Source of the DNA: SAT2750 sp964476375
Lineage (GTDB): Bacteria > Planctomycetota > Planctomycetia > Pirellulales > Pirellulaceae
Direction: 5' to 3'
Length of the DNA stretch: 14,446 nt
Assembly (NCBI GenBank): GCA_964476375.1
Contig: CAYYZW010000006.1
Span: 1-14,446 of the forward strand
Part shown: one piece after another, positions 7,992 through 14,446 of the stretch
Numbering within the stretch: position 1 is the stretch's first letter
How the letters are laid out: each line of letters begins with the position of its first letter
Notes under the pieces: generated by a model
What the model saw: only the letters and a program-made list of their open reading frames with translations
Databases searched by the model: none
Told to the model about the DNA's origin: nothing
Program-made: the position numbers and the translations under genes

Positions 7992-8052
7992 CTGGACAAT
8001 CCCCTGGGCAATGGCCAATCGCCCCTCTCATTTGTAAGTTGTTGGATAGGGA

Positions 8053-8081
8053 ATGTCATCTTCTGACTTTCCCGCTATATT
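8053..8081 (+). promoter_or_regulatory. Possible sigma70-type promoter of the DUF4105 gene
   Basis: A -35-like ATGTCA (8053-8058, 4 of 6 consensus bases) and a -10-like TATATT (8076-8081, 5 of 6) are separated by 17 bases. They lie in the divergent gap, about 34 bp before the chosen ATG. The evidence is pattern matching only; consensus strength in this lineage is uncertain. Confidence 0.35.
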
Positions 8082-8097
8082 TTTTCCGGTTGCTTCC

Positions 8098-8103
8098 AGG
8101 AGG
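8098..8103 (+). promoter_or_regulatory. Ribosome binding site that decides the DUF4105 start
   Basis: A full AGGAGG lies at 8098-8103. A GTG at 8103 opens the frame but overlaps this site and cannot use it. The in-frame ATG at 8115 sits 11 bases downstream, so the ATG is the likelier start. Confidence 0.55.
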
Positions 8104-8114
8104 TGCGAAAACGC

Positions 8115-9107
8115 ATGCGTGTTCTGCTTTTCGCCCGCCGTGGTCTGCTTGTCATGCTCCTGGGGGGCGCCTGGCTCTGGTCGATAACAGGAGCTGTTTA
8201 CTCTCCGCTTCTTCCCGCTCCGCTGGCGTTGATCGTGGCGCTGGTCTGCCTGGGCGTACCTGCCTGGAGCTGGCGCCGAGCCAACGGCAGGTGGCGTGCT
8301 GCCGGCCTGCTTGTGCCGCTACTGGGAATCCTGGCCCTGCTTCTGTTAGCACGACCGCAGACGGACCGGAGATGGGAGTCGGAACAGAAGAGGATGCCCC
8401 AGGTGGAGGTGGTTGGACACCACGTGTTGATAAAAGGGATGCGGGATCTCAGGCGCACGTCCGACCCCCTGGTCGACTATGTCAATTACTCGTGCCGGTT
8501 GGACCAGATTCGATCGGTCTGGTTTGGCGTGGAACGGCTCGGTGGGAGCAAGCTGGTGGCCCATACATTCCTGGCCTTTGGTGTGGAGAGAGGAGAGCAA
8601 AGGGAGTACTTTAACGTCTCGATTGAAATCCGCAGGGAAGAGGGGGAGGTCTTCAGCCTTCCGGGAGGACTCTACCGGAACTTTGAGCTGATGTACGTGT
8701 TCGCCAGTGAACAGGATATCCTGATCCGGCGGGCTATCGAGGAAGAGGATGTGATCTACCTGTTCCCCGTGCGGGCGACTCCCGGGACGGTCCAGCGATT
8801 GTTTCTGGATGTTTCCGCGCGGGCAAATCGACTCCGGAGAGAACCGGAATTCTATAATACCCTGACCAATAACTGCACCAGCAATATTGCCGCCCATGTG
8901 AACCGACTTGCCCCCCGCACGGTGAATCCCCTCGACCCGCGGATGGTCTTTCCGGGCCTGGCGGATCGGCTCCTGTTTGACCTGGGCCTGCTCGACACGG
9001 ATCTTGACCTGGAGTCGGCACGCCGCCATTTCCGGGTTGATCAACAGATCAAGGCCAGCCCGGACCGGGCAGATATTTCCAATTGGATTCGTCAGTCTCA
9101 GGAGTGA
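8115..9107 (+). CDS. DUF4105 (Lnb N-terminal-like) protein with three N-terminal membrane helices
   Basis: This is a 330-residue protein. Three hydrophobic segments (about 9-26, 35-50, 62-78) are followed by a soluble domain from about 95. That domain carries the DUF4105 hallmarks: a KLVAHTFLAF strand with His150, and FYNTLTNNC at 246-254 with Cys254. A histidine and an Asn-Cys pair are conserved in this family and suggest a cysteine-hydrolase-like site, but its substrate is not established. With the N-terminus inside, three helices would place the domain on the outer face, as expected for the family. It diverges from the macro-domain gene and is followed by a 159 bp gap with a TATACT at 9182-9187 but no well-spaced -35. 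It is probably its own transcription unit. The family call is good; the biochemical role is open. Confidence 0.83.
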   Translation: MRVLLFARRGLLVMLLGGAWLWSITGAVYSPLLPAPLALIVALVCLGVPAWSWRRANGRWRAAGLLVPLLGILALLLLARPQTDRRWESEQKRMPQVEVVGHHVLIKGMRDLRRTSDPLVDYVNYSCRLDQIRSVWFGVERLGGSKLVAHTFLAFGVERGEQREYFNVSIEIRREEGEVFSLPGGLYRNFELMYVFASEQDILIRRAIEEEDVIYLFPVRATPGTVQRLFLDVSARANRLRREPEFYNTLTNNCTSNIAAHVNRLAPRTVNPLDPRMVFPGLADRLLFDLGLLDTDLDLESARRHFRVDQQIKASPDRADISNWIRQSQE

Positions 9108-9266
9108 GCCCGGGTAGGAGAGCCCTCCGTTTTAATCCCCCCACGATATTTTTGATGAGGCACCAGACAGCGAGATTGGACTATACTGGAAGCACACACG
9201 GTGGACATCCCTGCCGATAAATAAGAAGGGGGGATCAGGAAGGCCACCAGGTTAGAAAGGTCACAA

Positions 9267-10670
9267 ATGCTGCGTATCGATTCCCATGCAGGATCTCACC
9301 CCAGCCGGCGGGACTTTCTTTCGGTCGGGACGGCCGGATTTGGAGGATTGTCGCTCGCCAGCATGCTGGCGATGCGAGCAGGGGCCACCGAGGTGAGCGA
9401 CGTGCTGCGTGACCGTTCTGTTGTGTTCTTGAACCTGCAGGGAGGTCCGACGCAGTTCGAAACATTTGATCCCAACATGCAGGCGCCGTCGGAGATTCGC
9501 AGTATCACCGGCGAGATTCCGACCTCGCTGCCGGGTGTTACTTTTGGTGGGACGCTTCCCAGGCTCGCTCGCCTGGCGGACCGGATGGCCATTGTTCGAT
9601 CGTACCGCCATGGTATCAGCAGTCATGGGCCGGCCGCCCACCACGTGATGGCGGGTGGGAATCCCTCCGGTGCCATGATGGGTGCGATCTACAGTACCGC
9701 TGCCGGTCTGTCGGATCCCCAGAGCGGTATGCCGCGCAACGTCCTGGTCACTTCTGCCGCTGCCGGGGAGAAGTACAAGGATCTCTACAAGTCAGTCTCG
9801 CGGGTTTCGCAGACCGGGACGCTCTCGCCTGCCCACAAGCCATTCGACCTGGGAGCGGGTGGGACGCTGCTTGACAATATGAAGCTGCGACTGGAACAGG
9901 CCCGTCTTGATGACCGCAGGCACCTGCTTGAATCCCTCGATGCTTTGAAAAGGAAGCTGGACAGGACAGCAGCGCTGGAGGGTATCAACCGTTTTGAACA
10001 GCAGGCCTTCGAGGTCCTGGCTCGTGGAGTTGCCTCGGCTTTTGACCTTTCCAGGGAAGACCCCAGGCTGCTGGAGCGCTACGATACCGGGGAGTTCGAG
10101 CCGACCAACGGTGCCAAGAAGCGGAATGAGTATGCCAAGCAGTTTTCGCCGGTGGCACTGGGGCGACAGTTACTTCTGGCACGACGGCTCTGTGAGGCAG
10201 GGTGTGGTTTTGTCACTGTCACCTGTGGTGGATGGGACATGCACGGGGGAGGGAAGGAATTCACCATGGTGGATGGGATTGCCAGCCTGACACCGGCGAT
10301 CGACAAGGGAGTCTCTGCATTTATCGAGGATCTGGAGGCACGAGGTCTGCAGGACAAGATCCTGCTTGTGATCACGGGTGAATTCGGACGAACCCCGCGG
10401 ATCAACAAGAACGGAGGCCGGGACCACTGGGGAAATCTCTGCCCGATTGTTTTTGTCGGCGGAGGTCTGCCAATGGGGCAGGTGATCGGCCACTCGACCC
10501 GCGACGGCGGAGAGCCGGCCACCGATCCGATCACCAGTGGGAATATCCTTTCCACCCTGATGCATTCCCTGTTTGATGTCGGGAAGCTGCGTCTCGCGAC
10601 CGGTGTTCCCAAGGACGTGGAGTCGTTGATTGTCGATGGTTCTCCTATTCCACAATTGATTGAAGCGTGA
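9267..10670 (+). CDS. DUF1501 protein exported by the Tat pathway
   Basis: This is a 467-residue protein. The N-terminus carries a twin-arginine signal, SRRDFL at 13-18, followed by a mildly hydrophobic stretch (about 19-36), so it is exported folded. The body shows DUF1501 features: LNLQGGPTQFETFDP near 55-69, a His-rich SYRHGISSHGPAAHH at 112-126, GGWDMH at 321-326, TGEFGRTP at 370-377 and GRDHW at 384-388. The family has an alkaline-phosphatase/sulfatase-like fold and is much expanded in planctomycetes; its reaction is not established. The ATG has GAAAGG six bases upstream. Planctomycete DUF1501 genes often follow a DUF1549/DUF1553 cytochrome-type gene, but none is here. Instead its stop overlaps the start of the patatin-fusion gene (GTGA), so the two products are probably made together and may act together outside the cytoplasm. 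Confidence 0.92.
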   Translation: MLRIDSHAGSHPSRRDFLSVGTAGFGGLSLASMLAMRAGATEVSDVLRDRSVVFLNLQGGPTQFETFDPNMQAPSEIRSITGEIPTSLPGVTFGGTLPRLARLADRMAIVRSYRHGISSHGPAAHHVMAGGNPSGAMMGAIYSTAAGLSDPQSGMPRNVLVTSAAAGEKYKDLYKSVSRVSQTGTLSPAHKPFDLGAGGTLLDNMKLRLEQARLDDRRHLLESLDALKRKLDRTAALEGINRFEQQAFEVLARGVASAFDLSREDPRLLERYDTGEFEPTNGAKKRNEYAKQFSPVALGRQLLLARRLCEAGCGFVTVTCGGWDMHGGGKEFTMVDGIASLTPAIDKGVSAFIEDLEARGLQDKILLVITGEFGRTPRINKNGGRDHWGNLCPIVFVGGGLPMGQVIGHSTRDGGEPATDPITSGNILSTLMHSLFDVGKLRLATGVPKDVESLIVDGSPIPQLIEA

Positions 10671-13234
10671 GCGTTCCTCTTTCCCAGCCTGCCGCTTCAT
10701 GCCCGCTATTTTCGGCGGCGAGATCCGTGTCGGTGTGCGTCCTTCTTCTCATGGCTGGTGCCTGTGTGTTGGCCGTACCGCCGCATGGTCTTTCCCAGGA
10801 ACCGGTGCCTCCCTCCCTCGACCCGCCGCTGGAGGATATCCGCGTGGGGGTTGTGGCGATTGATGACTTTAATGCCGAGCAACAGAAGTGGGGCGAATTA
10901 CTTCACGAACTCTCTGCCAGCCAGACTCCCACGATTCGTTTTCGATTGGCTGTCGGAACCTACGCTGATGTACGTCACTGGCTTGAGGAAGCGACGGTGG
11001 ACGTGGCGGTCCTTCCCCCCGGTGCTTTCGCGTCCGGCCGGCAGGCGGATCGGGAGGGAAGGGTTCAGTGGAAATACGATTACCTGGCGACGGTGGGGAT
11101 TGAGCCGGCCACGAGCAACTGGGCCGGGGAGGATCGCCGCCAGCCTGGTTACCACTTCGCCTACCGAAGCGTCTGCGTGGTTCCTGTTGATTCCCCGGTC
11201 CAGTCCATGGAAGACCTGATCGATCAGCTTGAAAAGGGAGACCTGGTAGTTAATTTTGTCCACCCCCTCTCCGCGTCGGGGCATCTTTTTCCGCGGGGTG
11301 TGCTCCAGGATATTGGCTGGCAGCCAGAGCAGCACCAGGTTCGATTTACTCACTCCCATTCCGAGTCACTCAGGCAGGTGGCCGAGGGAGGAGAGAAGGC
11401 CGCCCAGGTGGCCTTCGTCTGGGATGATGCACTGGCGGAAGTTCCCGGTCTGGCTGGATTGCTCCGCCGGATCCCGGTTCCCCAGCTTGATGACAGGCGG
11501 ATTCCCCAGGACGTGGTCGTGGCCCGGCGCGGGTATGGCGGCGCCCACCGGTTTCGGGAGCTGTTGCTGCAACATCGTGACCGGCAGGGAAGGATCGATT
11601 TCGTCTCCCTGGAAAACTGGGCCGCGCTCTATGAGAGGGTCGGCAGCCAGCTGGAGAAGTTCCCGTCCTACGTTCGTTCCTCCGATGGAATGCAGGTCAC
11701 GCTGGACGAAATTGGTTCCATGCTTCTCCATGCAATCCGCAGCCAGCCCACTCCACCACGGCTGGCGGTCGTGCTTTCTGGTGGGGGTGCCAAGTGTTCC
11801 TACCAGGTCGGAGCGATGGTGGCCCTGGAGGAAAAGCTGGCGGAATTGCGAAAGCAGACAGGTGAGCCACTGGATATCGATCTGGTCGTGGGGACATCGG
11901 GAGGCGCGATCAACTCCGTCCCCGTGGCGCTGGGCGTCTCCACCTCGGGCGAGGGACAGGAGCAATGGAAACAGGTCTGGCTCCAGCTTGACCAGCGGGA
12001 TGTATTGACATTCGATTGGAAAGTGCGTGTTGTCACGGGTGCCTGGTGCGCATCGATCCAGCTGGCACTGCTGCTGCTGCTGAGCTGGCCGCTGCCCGTG
12101 CTCAAGTGGCGGTCGTATTTCTTCAGCTCGGGCATGTTGACCCTGGGCGTGGTGGAATTTGTGCTGGCCTTCTTGCCCATCACGCCCTGGCAGATGATGG
12201 GAGACCATCACCTGCTTCATCACACCTGGCTGTGCGTGGCCTCCGGGCTTCCATCCTGCAGTTCGATTCTGTTGATTCTGGGAACCACAGCCCTGGTCCG
12301 TCAGCTGAGACGTTCGCGTCATGGTGACTCGGCCTATTTTTCTCGTCGTCGGCTGGTCTGGGGGATGACGGTCATCCTGCTTGGACTGCCGATCGTGCAA
12401 CTGGTAAACGTGCTTTTCATGGGGGAGACTTTTTCCCGGGGCGAGGGGATTGAACATGCGATCGAGGACGGTTTTTCCTCGCTGGTGGATGGTCAGCTGA
12501 AAAGACTGGGCAAGCAGCCGTTTGGGCCGGAAGGGGACAATGCCAGACAACGGATCCAGTCATTGAGCCAGCGGATGGTCGATCAGGGGCTTTTCGAGCG
12601 TGACCTGGTGATCTCGGCGAATTGCCTTGCGCAATCCGATAACGAGCTTCCTACCGACCTCTTCTTTTTCCTTCCCGGACAAAAAAAGAGTCCCCAGGCA
12701 CAACTGGGGGCGCGGGGTATTAACTTGCAGGACTATCCCGACAAGCTGCTGGATGTGGTGATCGGGTCAGGAACAATTTACCCGGTTTTCCCAGCTCGGC
12801 CCCTGCATAATTTTCCGGTACCAGGGCAATACGTGGAACTGGTGGATGGAGGCTTTGCCCATAACAGCCCGGTCGAAGCGGCCGTGCTCTGGGACGCAAC
12901 ACATGTGATCCAGCTGCTGGCAACCCCGGAGAAAAGGCGGCCTCGCAAGAACCTGGCAACCAATGCCCTGGCGGCCTACAGTCATCTTTTCAAGCAGTCC
13001 CAGTTGGCCGACGTCCGTTCGGCAAAACAGGTCTCCGTGTTTACCCTGCAGCCGGAGCCCCCCCATCTCTGCGTGCTTGATTTTGCCGATCTCCTTATCG
13101 GGCAGTCCATCGAGCGAGGGTACAACGATGCCCGTGGGGAGATCTGGCATGACGGCCGTTCAACAACGGGTGTGCCTCGTTTCAGGAAAAGCTTTGGAGT
13201 CCCTGTTTTTACTGATATCCGGGCGATTCCATAG
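10667..13234 (+). CDS. PhnD-like binding domain fused to a membrane-split patatin-like lipase
   Basis: This is an 855-residue fusion. A signal peptide or anchor (hydrophobic core about 21-37, possible cleavage near 44) precedes a substrate-binding domain of the PhnD/phosphonate ABC-transporter type (about 57-303; PLSASGHLFPRG at 200-211, VWDDALAEVPG at 251-261). A linker leads to a patatin-like domain: GGGAK at 372-376, nucleophile motif GTSGG with Ser411, and DGG with Asp727. Four predicted membrane helices (about 457-477, 487-507, 520-543, 563-585) lie between nucleophile and Asp. An even helix number returns both patatin halves to the side of the binding domain, so an extracytoplasmic lipid acyl hydrolase is inferred. 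Cys377 replaces the usual Gly after GGGxR/K. The GTG start overlaps the DUF1501 stop by 4 bases and lacks a clear ribosome binding site, suggesting coupled translation. Domain calls are good; the ligand is unknown. Confidence 0.88.
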   Translation: MSVPLSQPAASCPLFSAARSVSVCVLLLMAGACVLAVPPHGLSQEPVPPSLDPPLEDIRVGVVAIDDFNAEQQKWGELLHELSASQTPTIRFRLAVGTYADVRHWLEEATVDVAVLPPGAFASGRQADREGRVQWKYDYLATVGIEPATSNWAGEDRRQPGYHFAYRSVCVVPVDSPVQSMEDLIDQLEKGDLVVNFVHPLSASGHLFPRGVLQDIGWQPEQHQVRFTHSHSESLRQVAEGGEKAAQVAFVWDDALAEVPGLAGLLRRIPVPQLDDRRIPQDVVVARRGYGGAHRFRELLLQHRDRQGRIDFVSLENWAALYERVGSQLEKFPSYVRSSDGMQVTLDEIGSMLLHAIRSQPTPPRLAVVLSGGGAKCSYQVGAMVALEEKLAELRKQTGEPLDIDLVVGTSGGAINSVPVALGVSTSGEGQEQWKQVWLQLDQRDVLTFDWKVRVVTGAWCASIQLALLLLLSWPLPVLKWRSYFFSSGMLTLGVVEFVLAFLPITPWQMMGDHHLLHHTWLCVASGLPSCSSILLILGTTALVRQLRRSRHGDSAYFSRRRLVWGMTVILLGLPIVQLVNVLFMGETFSRGEGIEHAIEDGFSSLVDGQLKRLGKQPFGPEGDNARQRIQSLSQRMVDQGLFERDLVISANCLAQSDNELPTDLFFFLPGQKKSPQAQLGARGINLQDYPDKLLDVVIGSGTIYPVFPARPLHNFPVPGQYVELVDGGFAHNSPVEAAVLWDATHVIQLLATPEKRRPRKNLATNALAAYSHLFKQSQLADVRSAKQVSVFTLQPEPPHLCVLDFADLLIGQSIERGYNDARGEIWHDGRSTTGVPRFRKSFGVPVFTDIRAIP

Positions 13235-13340
13235 TTAGTTTTTTTCACTTTCATTCTCCTCCAGGGGGAGGGAAATGAGTACTTTTCTCCTTCTTAATCG
13301 CTTCTCTTTATGAACAGAGTTGTGAGAAGGGAGAGGGCTC

Positions 13341-13550
13341 ATGTACTGGAGTAAAGAAGCACACCGTGATGCGATCGAGGCAGCCCAATGTTCCTCGATG
13401 ACGGACAATCTGGTCTATCTGCAGGCAAATATCGGCTATTTCCTGGGCCTGGATTCCGGCCATCGGAAGGATCGCCTGGACGAGATCCTCGGCACGCTTT
13501 CTGTGGTCAAGGAACAGATCGAATCGGGTCGACAGGAAGGCTGTTGCTAA
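13341..13550 (+). CDS. Small protein of unknown function, 69 residues
   Basis: This short gene is supported by a strong ribosome binding site (GGGAG at 13329-13333, seven bases before the ATG) and by codon use with many G/C third positions. The product has no signal peptide or membrane segment. It is predicted mostly helical, with a charged C-terminal half (about 41-65) and ends in Cys-Cys. I recognise no family. It follows the patatin fusion after a 106 bp gap that contains a T-rich run and a small CCTCC/GGAGG hairpin but no clear promoter. A hairpin with a short T-run lies about 40 bp downstream, so it may be its own short transcript. Confidence 0.6.
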   Translation: MYWSKEAHRDAIEAAQCSSMTDNLVYLQANIGYFLGLDSGHRKDRLDEILGTLSVVKEQIESGRQEGCC

Positions 13551-13591
13551 GACGAGGTATCCAGCAGCAAGAAGGCCCGCTTGAATTTCAT

Positions 13592-13625
13592 ATCGGCAGG
13601 AGCAGGTATCTGCCGATGGAGTTTT
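13592..13625 (+). terminator. Hairpin with short T-run after the 69-residue gene
   Basis: The 8-base arms ATCGGCAG (13592-13599) and CTGCCGAT (13610-13617) pair perfectly around a 10-base loop. GGAG and then four T (13622-13625) follow. The stem is GC-rich and well placed for a rho-independent terminator, but the loop is long and the T-run short. Confidence 0.5.
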
Positions 13626-13675
13626 GTCACCGCTAGAATTCAGGCGTGACTGGAACCTGAAGCGAGATCCTGGAT

Positions 13676-14064
13676 ATGCACCACTTCCTGGTCTGGAGCA
13701 GAACTTTTCCGCTTCTGGGAGGCCTGATGCTTTTGTGATCGGCTGCGGTGAGCCCCAGAAGGAGCTGGCCGAGGAGATGAATGATATTCAGTCGAGGGTG
13801 GCCAGGACATTGAGGGAAGTCGATTCGGTGGAAGATGCCATCGATGCAGGACCCGCGATCGAGAACCTGGCGGCCAGGTGGAATCTGTTGGCTGTGGCTG
13901 TCAATGACATGGAAGTACCCAGCGAGGTGGAGAAAAATAGTTTGGAGAGCGAGGTCGGAAAACTGGTAGGGCTATTCCAGGCCGTCAAGGATGAGAGGGA
14001 TCGGCTCCGGGGGCACGAGGATCAAGAGATCTGGGCCGTGCTGGAAGCACCGCTGAAGAAATAG
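13676..14064 (+). CDS. Helical lipoprotein gene with an apparent frameshift at the lipobox
   Basis: The frame open from 13735 to 14064 encodes about 109 residues: VIGC, then a helical, charged body with coiled-coil character. Directly upstream in that frame there is no hydrophobic signal. One frame over, an ATG at 13676 encodes about 20 residues (MHHFLVWSRTF, then LLGGLMLL) and stops at TGA 13736-13738. Joined by re-reading the G at 13735, the two make a lipoprotein signal ending LLVIGC, with the Cys as lipid anchor. G/C third positions fit this frame better (14 of 20 codons) than the alternative (about 16 of 37). Either one base is missing (sequence error or mutation), or translation starts later (GTG 13735 or ATG 13777) and the product is cytoplasmic. 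A second lipoprotein gene follows within 70 bp. No function is recognised. Confidence 0.6.
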
Positions 14065-14125
14065 GATGCAGCGATGACTGGCCCGGACTGATGCCGGTTA
14101 GTAATCCGGTGCGACAGAGGATACC

Positions 14126-14137
14126 ATGGTTCCATGA
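14126..14137 (+). promoter_or_regulatory. Three-codon upstream ORF overlapping the next lipoprotein start
   Basis: AGAGGA (14116-14121) is well spaced (4 bases) for an ATG at 14126. That frame reads only ATG GTT CCA TGA and ends within the ATG of the lipoprotein gene at 14134. The same site is 12 bases from the lipoprotein ATG, which is rather far. It may be a coupling mini-ORF or simply a chance ATG near a weak site. Confidence 0.25.
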
Positions 14138-14446
14138 ATCGTCTGCCCCCTGCCCTGGTTGCCCTGGTTCTTGTGGCCGGTTGTGTACCGGACCCTGGAG
14201 CCTCGTCCCAGCCCCCGGCGTCCCCACCGGCTCCCGCGCTGGATGGTCAGCAGGCCCAGCAGCGTTACAGGGAAGAAATCCAGAAAGCTCACCGGCTGAT
14301 CCATGAAGCGGCCCTGCTCCTGGATGGTATCGTGGGCGCCTCCGATGCTCGGCGGGTCCGACCTGAACTGGACAAGCTCAGCGACCAGGTGGCCCTGGTG
14401 GCCAGGGAAATTGTCACACTCGGTATCGATCATTCGCAGGACATCT
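14134..14446 (+). CDS. Small lipoprotein, C-terminus cut by window edge
   Basis: The ATG at 14134 opens a frame that is still open at the right edge (104 codons visible). The N-terminus is a short lipoprotein signal: Asn-Arg, a hydrophobic run (ALVALVLVAG) and a lipobox LVAGC with Cys17 as the lipid-anchored residue. A Pro/Ala/Ser-rich spacer (about 18-35) follows, then an amphipathic helical region rich in Gln, Arg, Glu and Leu (about 38-100). It should be exported by Sec and anchored by the lipoprotein pathway. It lies 69 bp after the preceding lipoprotein-like gene, and both are helical after the anchor, so a related role or a common transcript is likely but unproven. I recognise no family. 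The ribosome binding site is weak for this start. Confidence 0.75.
   Translation, partial: MNRLPPALVALVLVAGCVPDPGASSQPPASPPAPALDGQQAQQRYREEIQKAHRLIHEAALLLDGIVGASDARRVRPELDKLSDQVALVAREIVTLGIDHSQDI

Noticed and set aside
8346..9044. A 232-codon open frame on the minus strand
   Set aside because: It is antisense to the DUF4105 gene, with no ribosome binding site or recognisable motif.
9116..9136. A GGAG/CTCC mini-hairpin followed by four T after the DUF4105 gene
   Set aside because: A four-base stem is too weak to call a terminator.
10751..10767. A lipobox in the signal segment of the patatin fusion (AGAC with Cys33)
   Set aside because: Position -3 is Ala rather than Leu/Val/Ile, and the hydrophobic run continues past it, so an ordinary signal peptide or anchor is more likely.
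11366..12550. A 394-codon open frame on the minus strand
   Set aside because: It is antisense to the patatin-fusion gene and has no recognisable domain. It is a shadow frame.
13258..13271. A CCTCC/GGAGG hairpin after the patatin-fusion gene as a terminator
   Set aside because: The stem is only five pairs with no T-run after it on either strand. The T-rich run lies before it on the plus strand.

Overview
The window reads as a high-GC planctomycete-type chromosome segment. The inference rests on the gene families: a DUF1501 Tat-exported protein, a MoxR/DUF58/DUF4129 membrane operon, a patatin-like protein fused to a periplasmic-binding domain, and small lipoproteins. Assignments come from reading the translations, not from database searches. 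No tRNA, rRNA, CRISPR array or transposase was seen. Codon third positions are mostly G or C in the real genes.

Positions 1 to about 8,020 are all on the minus strand. In transcription order they encode a macro-domain protein, a class I PLP aminotransferase, a MoxR-type AAA+ ATPase, a DUF58 protein and a large DUF4129 membrane protein. The last three are tightly packed (a 4 bp overlap, then a 27 bp gap) and form a recognisable operon. A structured non-coding stretch of about 340 bp follows. It probably holds the operon's terminator and the upstream region of the next pair, ribonuclease III (rnc) and a PP-loop tRNA-thiolation-like enzyme that runs off the left edge.

The direction flips at about 8,020-8,115. 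On the plus strand there is a membrane-anchored DUF4105 protein, then a two-gene unit made of a DUF1501 protein and an 855-residue protein that overlaps it by 4 bp. The large protein is the most unusual item here. It joins a signal peptide, a PhnD-like substrate-binding domain and a patatin-like lipase domain, and the lipase is interrupted between its nucleophile motif and its DGG motif by four predicted membrane helices. It can be read as a ligand-responsive, membrane-embedded lipid hydrolase on the outer face of the cytoplasmic membrane, but that function is inference.

The right end (13,235-14,446) holds small genes: a 69-residue protein of unknown function, a hairpin that may be a terminator, a helical lipoprotein gene with an apparent one-base frameshift exactly at its signal-peptide/lipobox junction, and a second lipoprotein cut by the window edge. 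Taken together, the plus-strand half looks devoted to the cell envelope, while the far left is RNA processing and modification.
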